Part shown: one piece after another, positions 15,398 through 23,934 of the stretch
How positions within the stretch are numbered: the stretch's first letter is position 1
Layout: every line of letters begins with the position of its first letter
Assembly (NCBI RefSeq): GCF_040801915.1
Contig: NZ_JBFMIA010000001.1
Span: 434,001-498,000 of the forward strand
DNA length: 64,000 bases
Direction: 5' to 3'
From: Jeotgalibacillus marinus
GTDB taxonomy: Bacteria; Bacillota; Bacilli; Bacillales; Jeotgalibacillaceae
Program-made: the position numbers and the translations under genes
The notes under the pieces: model-generated
The model's input: only the letters and a program-made list of their open reading frames with translations
What the model was told of the DNA's origin: nothing
Database searches by the model: none

Positions 15398-17332
15398 TTA
15401 TTTTTTATACGCTTCTCGCTTCAACATCGACGAGAACGATTCAAATGAGAGTGTTTCAGAATTTTGTTCTCCATATTTACGAACATTTACTTCTTCATTT
15501 TCAACCTCTTGGTCACCCACTACAAGCATGTATGGGATTTTCTTCATTTGTGCTTCTCGAATTTTATAGCCCATCTTTTCATCTCGAAGATCAAGTTCAA
15601 CACGTGCACCGCTTAAGCGCAATTCATCTTGAACTTTTTTCGCATACTCAAGATGAACATTAGGTGAAACTGGAATGACTTGTACTTGAACAGGTGCAAG
15701 CCACGTCGGCAATGCCCCTTTGTATTCTTCAATTAAGAAGGCCACAAAACGTTCCATTGTTGACACAACCCCGCGATGAATCACGACTGGACGATGTTGC
15801 TTGCCATCTTCACCAATGTAGTTCAAATCAAAGCGTTCAGGTAGTAAGAAGTCAAGCTGTACAGTCGACAGTGTCTCTTCTTTGCCCAGCGCCGTTTTCA
15901 CTTGAACGTCTAGCTTCGGTCCGTAAAATGCTGCTTCACCGTCTGCCTCAAAATAGTCATGACCCATTTCATCCATTGCTTCTTTTAACATACTTTGTGC
16001 TTTATTCCACATTTCATCATCGTCAAAATATTTCTCAGTATCTTCTGGATCGCGATAGGATACACGGAATTTGTAGTCATTTAAACCGAAATCTTTATAG
16101 ACTTCTTCTACAAGACGTACTACACGTTTGAACTCTTCTTTAATTTGATCTGGGCGAACAAAGATGTGTGCATCGTTTAGCGTCATTCCTCGTACACGTT
16201 GAAGGCCAGATAGTGCTCCAGACATTTCGTAGCGGTGCATTAAGCCTAGCTCTGCAATACGAATAGGTAGCTCACGATAGCTATGAATATCTTGTTTGTA
16301 CACCATCATATGGTGAGGACAGTTCATTGGGCGAAGAACGAGTGATTCATTGTCCATTTCCATTGGAGGAAACATGTCATCTTGGTAGTGCTCCCAATGT
16401 CCGCTTGTTTTGTATAAATCAACGCTACCCATTGCAGGTGTGTATACGTGGTCATACCCCATTGAAATTTCCTTATCAACAATGTAACGTTCGATTGTAC
16501 GTCGGATTGTTGCACCTTTAGGCAACCAAAGCGGCAATCCTTGACCAACAAGCTGTGAGTTTGTAAATAGATCAAGCTCTTTCCCAATTTTACGATGGTC
16601 ACGTTCTTTTGCTTCTTCAATCATTTGCAAGTGGTGTGCAAGGTCTTCTTTTTTAAAGAAGGCCGTTCCGTAAATGCGTTGCAGCATTTTGTTGTCACTG
16701 TTCCCTCTCCAATAAGCTCCTGCCACACTTAAAAGCTTGAACTCTTTTATATGTTTTGTTGAAGGAACGTGAATTCCACGGCAAAGGTCGAAAAATTCAC
16801 TTTGCTTATAAATTGTTACCTTTTCATCAGCTGGAATAGCGTCAATCAACTCAAGTTTATACTCATCGTCGATTTCTTTAAAACGAGAAATCGCTCCATC
16901 ACGACTAACCACTTGACGTTCAACATCAATATTAGCCTCAACAATTTTTTTCATTTCTTTTTCGATTCTAGGAAAATCTTCAGTCGAAATTGAAGATGCA
17001 GTATCGATATCGTAGTAAAAACCGCCTTCAATAACTGGACCAACACCAAGCTTTGCATCTGGATAAATACGCTTAATAGCTTGAGCTAAAAGGTGAGCCG
17101 TGCTGTGACGCATGATTTCAAGCGATTCTTCGTTGTCTGGTGTTAGAATTTCAATCGCACCATCTTGTTCGATCGGTGTGCGAAGATCAATGATTTCACC
17201 ATCCAATTTACCGGCAATCGCTTTTTTCTTTAAACCGGAAGAAATTGATGAAGCGATTTTTTCGATTGATGTTCCTTTTGGATACTCTTTCGAATGACCA
17301 TCAGGAAAAGTAATGTGAATAACGTCTGACAT
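15398..17332 (-). CDS. thrS: Threonine--tRNA ligase
   Basis: Class II synthetase for tRNA-Thr, 644 aa. Domains in order: TGS (about 1-63, ITFPDGHSKEYPKGTSIEK); editing domain (about 70-230, with HSTAHLLAQA and CRGIHVPST); catalytic core (about 270-530, with the zinc-binding RPMNCPHHMMVY, motif 2 RYEMSGALSGLQRVRG and motif 3 VIHRGVVSTMERFVAF); C-terminal anticodon-binding domain (APVQVQVIPV onward). A GTG three codons upstream is in frame, but ATG at 17332 has GAGGAG correctly placed. Single-gene operon under the T-box upstream. Confidence 0.97.
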   Translation of the reverse strand: MSDVIHITFPDGHSKEYPKGTSIEKIASSISSGLKKKAIAGKLDGEIIDLRTPIEQDGAIEILTPDNEESLEIMRHSTAHLLAQAIKRIYPDAKLGVGPVIEGGFYYDIDTASSISTEDFPRIEKEMKKIVEANIDVERQVVSRDGAISRFKEIDDEYKLELIDAIPADEKVTIYKQSEFFDLCRGIHVPSTKHIKEFKLLSVAGAYWRGNSDNKMLQRIYGTAFFKKEDLAHHLQMIEEAKERDHRKIGKELDLFTNSQLVGQGLPLWLPKGATIRRTIERYIVDKEISMGYDHVYTPAMGSVDLYKTSGHWEHYQDDMFPPMEMDNESLVLRPMNCPHHMMVYKQDIHSYRELPIRIAELGLMHRYEMSGALSGLQRVRGMTLNDAHIFVRPDQIKEEFKRVVRLVEEVYKDFGLNDYKFRVSYRDPEDTEKYFDDDEMWNKAQSMLKEAMDEMGHDYFEADGEAAFYGPKLDVQVKTALGKEETLSTVQLDFLLPERFDLNYIGEDGKQHRPVVIHRGVVSTMERFVAFLIEEYKGALPTWLAPVQVQVIPVSPNVHLEYAKKVQDELRLSGARVELDLRDEKMGYKIREAQMKKIPYMLVVGDQEVENEEVNVRKYGEQNSETLSFESFSSMLKREAYKK

Positions 17333-17390
17333 AGCTCTCACTCCTCATAATATGGGCAAATCGTCAATACGATCAGCCAAAAATTAATAC

Positions 17391-17640
17391 AAAAAAGCCC
17401 CGCCCCTGGAAAGGGACGAGGCTTGGTAAGCAATCTCGTGGTTCCACCCTTTTTTCTGATCAGCAAAAACGATCAGAATCTCTGGTTCAGCTAACGGGCT
17501 GCATCCGGTGTGAGCTATTCAAGATTCACTCACACAGTTCCAAGGGGGTAAATCGATTATCCGTGATAAAAGGCTTTCAGCCTAAGGCCCTTCTCTCTAA
17601 GATCCGTAATAATGATTGTTATCCTTATCATAACTGATGT
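17391..17640 (-). promoter_or_regulatory. T-box leader of thrS
   Basis: On the minus strand: AGAGAGAAGGG at the 5' side of stem I, the T-box AAGGGTGGAACCACGAG (17435-17451) and a terminator (17396-17423, AAGCCTCGTCCC with GGGGCGGGGCTT, then TTTTTT). A likely Thr specifier ACC lies in GATTTACCCCC (17547-17549), but its position in the loop is inferred. Confidence 0.92.
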
Positions 17641-17720
17641 TCGTTATGGGATTAAAAGTATTTCGTTAAAAGTCATTTTAGAGGATCTAAATCGCAAAAG
17701 CAAGCTTATTTTCTAAAAAA

Positions 17721-18656
17721 CTAATTTCTCCGATTTTTCCCTTCCATTTTGACTGGGATAGTTAGGTATTTGATGCGTTCCATAATTCTAGCTGCTTTAA
17801 CTGGTTCTTCTTCCCCGCGCTGAGAGTACGTTAAATGGTGCTCTAACTCTTTGTAATCAAAATTCGAGGTAAAGAAAGTTGGAAGTTCTTCAGCCATACG
17901 AAACTGTAAAATCGTACCTAGTACTTCATCACGCGCCCAGCTTGAAAGAGACTCAGCACCGATATCATCTAGCATTAAGATAGATGATTTCTTTACCGCT
18001 TCCATTTTACTATTGAATGACTGATCCCCGATAGCCTGCTTCATTTCTCGTAAGAACTCTGGGAAATACAAGATAAAGCTAGCTTTATTTTTTTTCTTTA
18101 ATTCATTGGCAATGGCACCAAGCACAAAACTCTTACCAACACCGAATGTACCATGAATAAACATTCCTTTGTAATGATCTTTATCATGAACTAGACGATC
18201 CACAATGTCGTCAGCCATTTCACTCACCATCATCCGGTCTGACGAGTCAAGATCAATATCATCAAGTGTTGCACGAAGGACATCTTTTGGTACATACATA
18301 CTTTGAATAAGCGATTCTGTTTGACGTTGTTCATCATGAGCGGTTTTTCGAGGGCAACGATAATATTCTAAATCAATCAGGGAACCTTGAATGATAATTT
18401 TTGGTTCGTGCCCGCCCATTGTGTTAATACACCCTTCTAAACTTGGGCAATTTCTACATGAACTTGAACGGTTAATGTATTCGTATAGCTTGATCATTCC
18501 TTGCTCCATCGCATTAGGTGCAAGTTCATCTTTGTGAGATTCAAAGAATTGCTGCACTTCTTTATTCGCCATAATTTCATTCTTCATCGCCACATACCGT
18601 TCTTGAAACCGTTCAGATCCAGCCAGCTGCTTTAGTGTACGGTTAATTGGCTCCAT
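17721..18656 (-). CDS. dnaI: Primosomal protein DnaI (helicase loader)
   Basis: AAA+ ATPase that loads the replicative helicase. 311 aa. The N-terminal helicase-binding region holds a zinc site CRNCPSLEGC (about 82-91) and a later C in YYRCPRKT. The AAA+ domain has Walker A GTFGVGKS (about 169-176), Walker B ILMLDDIGAES (about 231) and sensor 1 TFFTSNFD. The start ATG overlaps the dnaB stop by one base (TAATG), so the two are translationally coupled, as in B. subtilis. Confidence 0.97.
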   Translation of the reverse strand: MEPINRTLKQLAGSERFQERYVAMKNEIMANKEVQQFFESHKDELAPNAMEQGMIKLYEYINRSSSCRNCPSLEGCINTMGGHEPKIIIQGSLIDLEYYRCPRKTAHDEQRQTESLIQSMYVPKDVLRATLDDIDLDSSDRMMVSEMADDIVDRLVHDKDHYKGMFIHGTFGVGKSFVLGAIANELKKKNKASFILYFPEFLREMKQAIGDQSFNSKMEAVKKSSILMLDDIGAESLSSWARDEVLGTILQFRMAEELPTFFTSNFDYKELEHHLTYSQRGEEEPVKAARIMERIKYLTIPVKMEGKNRRN

Positions 18657-20071
18657 TATTCTTCACCTGCCTCAAGCTTCTTTTGTCGACGCTTTTCTAA
18701 AAATTTCCGCTTTCTTTCTTCAAATTCAAGGTCAGTGTCACCGTTGGTTGAAGAAGGGATTGATGGTTCTTCTACAGAATCTTGTCTATCTTTAAACCAA
18801 TCAGGTAGCTTTTCTTTTCGTATTGTTTTATTACTCTTACGCTTCTTTGTCCCATTGTTTGTTTCTTCTTTCCACTCCATGTATTGCTTATGCTCCATTT
18901 TCGCGAGCTCCATAGCTGCTTTGACCGTCGTAATGTTCTTGCGAGCCCAATGTGTTGCAATTTTTTCAACGTACCCTTTCGTTAGCTTCATGTCTGTCCG
19001 AATGAGTACAAATTGAAGAAGTACATTCACAACACCAACAGGAAGTTTTTGGACATACAAAAGATCTTCAATCATCGCCAATTCTGTTTTGGTTGCCCCC
19101 GTTCCGTTTGGTGATGCATCCTTTAACACTTGGACCGGCGAAGCGTGATCAAGATAATAAACTAAATCATCTTCAGCAGAGATGTCATTAGGTGTTTCAA
19201 TTTCTTTTTCTATGTTCCCTACTGATTGAAGCTTTGGAAACGTTGGACTACGATGCACCTGATAATAATCCCTAGCTGCTTTGCGCAACAATTCTATATC
19301 AATTTCATTATCCTCAGTAACAGCTTCGATAACAATATTTTTCATATCGAGTACACCTAATCCATATAAAGTTGACAGCTTTGCAATCATATTTTTCACA
19401 TGATAGGTTAACGCTTTTCTAGGCACCATCATTTCAGAAAGTCCAGCAAGCAATAAATGAAAATCAAAATTCGCGAAATCCGTTTGAATTCCTTCATTTT
19501 TTGTTTCAAAAAGAAGGGTTTCATTTTCACGCTCCTGTTCAAATGATAAAGGAGTAGCTTGGGTCAACGCTTCAGATGAGAACACATCTTGAAACGTTCT
19601 CGTCACTTCTCTGTATGTAAGTCGATCTTCAAAGCGAACAATAAAGCGCTGTTTTAACCGTAAAAATTGTGCATTTCCAACTTGGCGATATAAAAAAACA
19701 CTTAACATCGGGTCATCAAAAAATTCATTTGGATGTAATGGTGGCTGCAGTTGATAAATAAACTGGCGATTATCTCCACCTTTTGTATACGTTTTAAGCA
19801 ATCCCATGCCCTCAAGTCTTATACGTGCCTCAAACAATTGATCGATACTTGTAGAAAGCATTCCCATTAACGATGCATGGATGGACGGTTCGCTTTCAAG
19901 CTGATGACGCTCGACTTCGCCCCACAGCATGGAGTATAAACTCGTTGAAGAAGCACCAACAAGAGGTTGATAGAGAAACTGAAGAATATCTCGGTCACTC
20001 TCGTGTAACATGCCATTTAACTGAACACGATACTCATCTGTTGGTTGAACTTCCTTCCACATGTTCGTCAT
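18656..20071 (-). CDS. dnaB: Replication initiation and membrane attachment protein DnaB
   Basis: Firmicute primosome protein that works with DnaD and DnaI at oriC and at restart. About 471 aa from the start chosen. An N-terminal winged-helix-like region (WKEVQPTDEYRVQLNGML, LQFLYQPLVGASSTSLYSMLW) is followed by DnaB_2/DnaD-like C-terminal segments (LPVGVVNVLLQFVLIRTDMK, then KIATHWARKNITTVKAAM) and a basic tail. The frame opens at 20092, but GGGAGGG lies just inside that ATG, so ATG at 20071 is more likely, with long spacing. nrdR is 73 bp upstream on the same strand. Confidence 0.94.
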   Translation of the reverse strand: MTNMWKEVQPTDEYRVQLNGMLHESDRDILQFLYQPLVGASSTSLYSMLWGEVERHQLESEPSIHASLMGMLSTSIDQLFEARIRLEGMGLLKTYTKGGDNRQFIYQLQPPLHPNEFFDDPMLSVFLYRQVGNAQFLRLKQRFIVRFEDRLTYREVTRTFQDVFSSEALTQATPLSFEQERENETLLFETKNEGIQTDFANFDFHLLLAGLSEMMVPRKALTYHVKNMIAKLSTLYGLGVLDMKNIVIEAVTEDNEIDIELLRKAARDYYQVHRSPTFPKLQSVGNIEKEIETPNDISAEDDLVYYLDHASPVQVLKDASPNGTGATKTELAMIEDLLYVQKLPVGVVNVLLQFVLIRTDMKLTKGYVEKIATHWARKNITTVKAAMELAKMEHKQYMEWKEETNNGTKKRKSNKTIRKEKLPDWFKDRQDSVEEPSIPSSTNGDTDLEFEERKRKFLEKRRQKKLEAGEE

Positions 20072-20144
20072 AGCTACATCGATCCCTCCCATTTTGAAAC
20101 AATAGACAAAAAAGAGCTAAGGAATCCCTCAAGCTCCCTTATGC

Positions 20145-20600
20145 TCATCCTTTACTTATAAGTTCTTTTAGTTCTTCGATAAAAACGTTGATATCTTTAA
20201 ATTGGCGATAAACAGAAGCAAAACGCACATATGCCACTTCGTCAACAGCAGATAGGCGATCCATTACCATTTCACCAATGTCGACAGAAGGTGTCTCTGA
20301 TTTGCCTTGATTCCTAAGTTCCCGTTCAATAGATGAAGCGATTTTCTCTAGCTCTTCAAACGGTACAGGACGTTTTTCACAAGCTCTGATTAAGCCTCTC
20401 AATATCTTCTCTCGACTAAATTCTTCACGAATTCCATCTTTTTTAACAACAATTAACGGAATTTCTTCAACTTTTTCAAAGGTAGTGAAACGGTACTGAC
20501 ACGATTCGCACTCTCTGCGTCGGCGAATCGACTTTCCATCATCAATTTGTCTGGAATCAATGACTCTTGTCGTACTTTCGTGACACGACGGGCATTTCAT
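20145..20600 (-). CDS. nrdR: Transcriptional repressor NrdR
   Basis: Represses ribonucleotide reductase genes in response to bound ATP/dATP. 151 aa: the N-terminal zinc ribbon has C3-x2-C6 (MKCPSC) and later CESCQYRF, followed by an ATP-cone (about 49-139, IVVKKDGIREEFSREKILRG). Start ATG at 20600. First gene of nrdR-dnaB-dnaI, the canonical Bacillus order. No NrdR box pair was seen in the window, so its targets lie elsewhere. Confidence 0.96.
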   Translation of the reverse strand: MKCPSCHESTTRVIDSRQIDDGKSIRRRRECESCQYRFTTFEKVEEIPLIVVKKDGIREEFSREKILRGLIRACEKRPVPFEELEKIASSIERELRNQGKSETPSVDIGEMVMDRLSAVDEVAYVRFASVYRQFKDINVFIEELKELISKG

Positions 20601-20809
20601 GTAACCAGCTCCACAACAAGATTATTTCCTTCTATCATATAAAAAATAGGAGTAAAGTACAAGGTAGTCACCCTAGAAATCCTAATAAGACAGCTATCGT
20701 TATCTCCAGTTAACACTACGTATACGGAGTGGTCGATAGGTGAAGGTAATTGAACATCCGTAATTCAACATAACTAATAGTGACTCTAAAAAACTCCTAA
20801 CAGCACCCC

Positions 20810-21193
20810 TTACTTATCAGCCAAGTGCAATTGTTGACCTAACATGTGATAACAAGATTCAATCTCCTTCTTTAAAAGAGGATAAGCACCGCTTACGATC
20901 ATTTGTTCAGGTGAGGCTTTTATATCCACAGCTGTCTGAAAAGGACGAACGCTGACAACAGTCACGATTAAAAACATCGAAGGCTTACTTTTTTTCTGTA
21001 CCATAATTTCACCATGCTCTTTTGAGACAGATGTAATGGAATAAGCTGGTGAAGAATAAAAGCGCTTAACTTCTTCAAAGACCTTATCAAATGTTGCTTT
21101 ATAATAATGTGTTTGAAGGGCCTCTTCTTGATGTTGGTCTGCCGTTTCACACTCTTGGCTAAACCGTTTAAACATTGAACGTAATCCTGCCAA
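20810..21193 (-). CDS. Conserved small cytosolic protein of unknown function
   Basis: About 127 aa, with no signal peptide or membrane segment. The N-terminus LRSMFKRFSQECETADQHQEE is charged; the centre is beta-rich (AYSITSVSKEHGEIMVQKK, FLIVTVVSVRPFQTAVDIK). I remember similar proteins annotated only as cytosolic protein in Bacillus. The frame begins at 21211, but GGAGGAG sits inside it with a TTG at 21193 at ideal distance, so that start is preferred. It lies between nrdR and speD with about 90-210 bp gaps, so it is probably monocistronic. Confidence 0.78.
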   Translation of the reverse strand: MAGLRSMFKRFSQECETADQHQEEALQTHYYKATFDKVFEEVKRFYSSPAYSITSVSKEHGEIMVQKKSKPSMFLIVTVVSVRPFQTAVDIKASPEQMIVSGAYPLLKKEIESCYHMLGQQLHLADK

Positions 21194-21285
21194 CCCTATC
21201 TCCTCCTGCAACCCTTTTCTCTATTCTATCAATATTTGCTCAAAAGAAAAAGAGATGCTAGTTGCACCTCTATTTACGATCATCA

Positions 21286-21666
21286 TTAAATTGCACTTAC
21301 AGTTGATTGGCCGACTCGTACTGGACCCATACCACGAGGAACTTCGATCGTTTCACGTTTTTTAGATCCTAAAGATTCAGCAATATAATTAGCTGCGATT
21401 GTTGGATCTAAATCACCACACGTATAAACATCTATGCTTGCATATCCATGTTCCGGAAAGCTATGAATCGTTAAGTGTGATTCTGAAATAATCACCACTC
21501 CACTCACACCTTGTGGCGCAAATTTGTGGAAGGCAACTTCTCTTACTTCCGCACCTGATTTTAAAGCTGCATCTACGAATACTTCTTCAATTAATTCCAA
21601 GCTGTTTAACTTATCAAAGTCACAGTCCCATAATTCTGCTATTACATGACGACCCATTGTTTCCAT
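21286..21666 (-). CDS. speD: S-adenosylmethionine decarboxylase proenzyme
   Basis: Makes decarboxylated SAM for spermidine synthesis. 126 aa, class 1B small form. Self-cleavage is at the ES/HLTIHSFPEHGYA motif, where the serine becomes the pyruvoyl cofactor; the family catalytic Cys is in VYTCGDLDP. The N-terminus METMGRHVIAELWDCDFDKL is near-invariant in Bacillus. Start ATG at 21666 with AAGGGGGA. In B. subtilis the same gene (speD/speH) also neighbours gapB. Confidence 0.95.
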   Translation of the reverse strand: METMGRHVIAELWDCDFDKLNSLELIEEVFVDAALKSGAEVREVAFHKFAPQGVSGVVIISESHLTIHSFPEHGYASIDVYTCGDLDPTIAANYIAESLGSKKRETIEVPRGMGPVRVGQSTVSAI

Positions 21667-22037
21667 TGATCGTTCCCCCTTAAAAGTAAATTTGATTAGA
21701 TTTGGTTGTTCATACGATCTCTACCACGGGGGAAAGTTAGTCCAATGAGGTCCTAACCCTTAAGTAGAAAAATGATTTGTCTGTAACCAAATAAGATCAC
21801 GAGAAATAGTATACGATTTTCAAAGAGATAATGCAATAAATAAATGAACAAAAAACAGCGAAACAAAAGCGCCAATGGCTCGCTCAGCTCAGACAAGTAT
21901 AAGACGTCTCGCACAGCTATGTGTTGTTTGCCTATTGGGCAAGACGTTACAGAGGGGCTAGGTGTTTTAGGTGGGTGAATTATTCCAAGTTCAACAGCCG
22001 ACCACATTTATTTCATCATATAGTTTCTAAAACAGTA
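21667..22037. other. Gap between speD and gapB, partly unexplained
   Basis: The part next to speD must hold its promoter. The stretch 21860-21990 is GC-richer than its flanks and contains TTGCCTATTGGGCAA, a short inverted repeat with a 3-nt centre. The only long frame here (minus, 84 codons) lacks a ribosome site and ends in a run of hydrophobic residues typical of AT-rich noise. No gene is called. Confidence 0.5.
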
Positions 22038-22040
22038 AAA

Positions 22041-22070
22041 AAACGACCACGTGATTACACGAGGTCGTTT
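22041..22070 (-). terminator. gapB terminator
   Basis: 13-bp stem AAACGACCACGTG (22041-22053) with CACGAGGTCGTTT (22058-22070), one mismatch, and a T run on the minus strand, 14 bp after the gapB stop. Confidence 0.9.
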
Positions 22071-22083
22071 TGAGTAAAACGTA

Positions 22084-23121
22084 TTATGATACTGTCACTC
22101 TTGAAGATGATTTCTCCATTTCGTGTGCAACGTGCTGAACAAGATCTACAACGCGGCAAGAATATCCCCATTCGTTGTCATACCATGCAAGTACTTTTAC
22201 TTTTGTCGCTCCTATAACCATTGTAGAAAGTCCATCAATAATGGCTGAATGTTGATTTGTATTAAAGTCGATTGAAACAAGTGGCTCTGTTGTAAATGAC
22301 ACGATGCCATTCAGTGAATCATTTGCTGCTCGTTTAAAAGCATCATTGATTTCACCGACTGTCACTTCGCGTTTCACGTCCACGACAAGGTCAACAAGTG
22401 ATACGTTTGGTGTAGGCACTCGTAGCGCCATACCGTGTAATTTCCCTTGAAGATTCGGCAAGACTTTTCCTAGCGCTTTTGCAGCGCCAGTGGAAGTCGG
22501 AATAACCGATTGACCACAAGAACGGGCTCTGCGTAAATCTTTATGTGGGTTGTCAATATTTTTTTGGTCGTTTGTATAAGCATGAACGGTTGTCATTAAA
22601 CCGTTTTCAATACCAAATGCTTCATCAAGTACTTTCGCAACAGGTGCAAGACAGTTTGTAGTACAAGAAGCGTTTGAAATAACATCGTGCTTATCGACTT
22701 CTAAAACGCTTTCATTTACACCCATAACAATCATAACATCTTCTTGTTTGCCTGGTGCTGTTAAGACGACTTTTTTTGCTCCTGCGTCTAAATGAAGTGC
22801 CGCTTTATCACGCGAATTGAATTTACCTGTTGCTTCAATCACGATGTCAACGTTCATTGACTTCCATGGTAGTTGGCTTGGGTCACGTTCGCTAATAAGG
22901 GCAATCCGTCGTCCATTTACAATTAAAGCATTCTCTTCCGTTTGTACATCGCCCTGAAAAATACCATGGGTTGTATCATATTTCAACAGATGAGCAAGCG
23001 TTTCAACAGGATAGCTAGCATTTACAGCAACGATAGTAAGGTTGTCTTCCATTACCGCTTTTCTAAATACCATTCTACCTATACGTCCAAAACCGTTAAT
23101 TGCAATGTTCGTTCTTTTCAT
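22084..23121 (-). CDS. gapB: Glyceraldehyde-3-phosphate dehydrogenase, gluconeogenic type GapB
   Basis: NADP-preferring GAPDH used in gluconeogenesis. 345 aa: dinucleotide fold INGFGRIGRMVFRKAV, catalytic Cys in ISNASCTTNCLAPV (about 152), and active-site His in TVHAYTNDQKNIDNPHKDLR (about 180). The residue pattern after the second beta strand (VNASYPVETLAHLLKYD) lacks the Asp-Leu of strictly NAD-dependent GapA, supporting the GapB call. Start ATG at 23121 with AGGGGGA. Two CcpN-type boxes cover the promoter, as expected for a gene switched off on glucose. Single-gene unit. Confidence 0.94.
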   Translation of the reverse strand: MKRTNIAINGFGRIGRMVFRKAVMEDNLTIVAVNASYPVETLAHLLKYDTTHGIFQGDVQTEENALIVNGRRIALISERDPSQLPWKSMNVDIVIEATGKFNSRDKAALHLDAGAKKVVLTAPGKQEDVMIVMGVNESVLEVDKHDVISNASCTTNCLAPVAKVLDEAFGIENGLMTTVHAYTNDQKNIDNPHKDLRRARSCGQSVIPTSTGAAKALGKVLPNLQGKLHGMALRVPTPNVSLVDLVVDVKREVTVGEINDAFKRAANDSLNGIVSFTTEPLVSIDFNTNQHSAIIDGLSTMVIGATKVKVLAWYDNEWGYSCRVVDLVQHVAHEMEKSSSRVTVS

Positions 23122-23136
23122 GCAGATCCCCCTAAT

Positions 23137-23179
23137 AATGTTATACTGTTAATAAAATAACTAATATTAGTATAACATA
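23137..23179 (-). promoter_or_regulatory. gapB promoter with two CcpN-type operators
   Basis: Minus-strand TATGTTATACT (23169-23179) matches the B. subtilis CcpN consensus TRTGHYATAYW at all positions and includes the -10-like TATACT. A second, inverted copy AATGTTATACT (plus strand 23137-23147) matches 10 of 11. Between them lies the palindrome ACTAATATTAGT (23160-23171). Confidence 0.7.
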
Positions 23180-23219
23180 TTAAACGCTTTTGGGAAGAAG
23201 TTAACGATCTAAAATAAAA

Positions 23220-23260
23220 ATTGATGAAACTGACCAAATAAAATGGTCAATTCCATCAAT
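23220..23260 (-). terminator. Terminator of the polA-mutM-coaE operon
   Basis: Interrupted stem ATTGATG/CATCAAT with inner TTGACC/GGTCA-like helix, followed by TTTTTATTTT on the minus strand, about 60 bp after the coaE stop. Confidence 0.75.
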
Positions 23261-23320
23261 TCAAATTGGGTCCCAATCTACTTATTGGGTCACCATTGCA
23301 CTGTTTGTCGAAGAAATTCC

Positions 23321-23917
23321 TCAAACTTTCAATTGCCAGGTTTCCAGCAGTTCTTTTATTTGGTGAATTGATTCATCAACTGTTCCATTGTTATCAATGA
23401 CTGCATCCGCTTGGTCTTTCTTTTCATCTAGCGGAATTTGAGAAGAAATACGTGCATTTGCTTCTTCTTCTGTGTAATCATTTCGCTTCATCAGTCTATT
23501 TCGCTGCGTTTCTTCCTCCACATAAACAACGACGATTTTATCGACCATCCATTGCAATTTGCTTTCAAATAAGAGCGGGATGTCTAATATAATTGTTTGT
23601 TTGCCATTCGCTATTGCTTCATCTTTTTGAGTAAGCATATCTTGACGCACGGCCGGATGAATAATTGCATTTAACTTCTTACGTTCAGTTTCATCACCAA
23701 AAATGAGCGCACCTAACTTTGCACGATCAATCGTCCCATCTTCTGCGATAACATCTTTACCAAATTGATCAACAATCTTAAAGTAAGCCTCTTCACCTGG
23801 TTCCACTACCTTACGCGCTGATTTGTCCGCATCAATAACGGTATAATCATTTTTAATGAACCAATTAGCAATCGTGCTTTTTCCGCTAGCAATGCCTCCT
23901 GTTAAACCTATAATCAT
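23321..23917 (-). CDS. coaE: Dephospho-CoA kinase
   Basis: Last step of CoA synthesis: ATP-dependent phosphorylation of dephospho-CoA. 198 aa with P-loop GLTGGIASGKST (4-15), DADKSAR, the CoA-binding LNAIIHPAVR and LDIPLLFE. Start ATG at 23917, 17 bp after the mutM stop. Last gene of polA-mutM-coaE. Confidence 0.96.
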   Translation of the reverse strand: MIIGLTGGIASGKSTIANWFIKNDYTVIDADKSARKVVEPGEEAYFKIVDQFGKDVIAEDGTIDRAKLGALIFGDETERKKLNAIIHPAVRQDMLTQKDEAIANGKQTIILDIPLLFESKLQWMVDKIVVVYVEEETQRNRLMKRNDYTEEEANARISSQIPLDEKKDQADAVIDNNGTVDESIHQIKELLETWQLKV

Positions 23918-23934
23918 AATCGTTCACCATCCTT

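Noticed and set aside
21753..22007. 84-codon minus-strand frame between speD and gapB
   Set aside because: No ribosome site, hydrophobic low-complexity end typical of AT-rich non-coding DNA, no recognised family.
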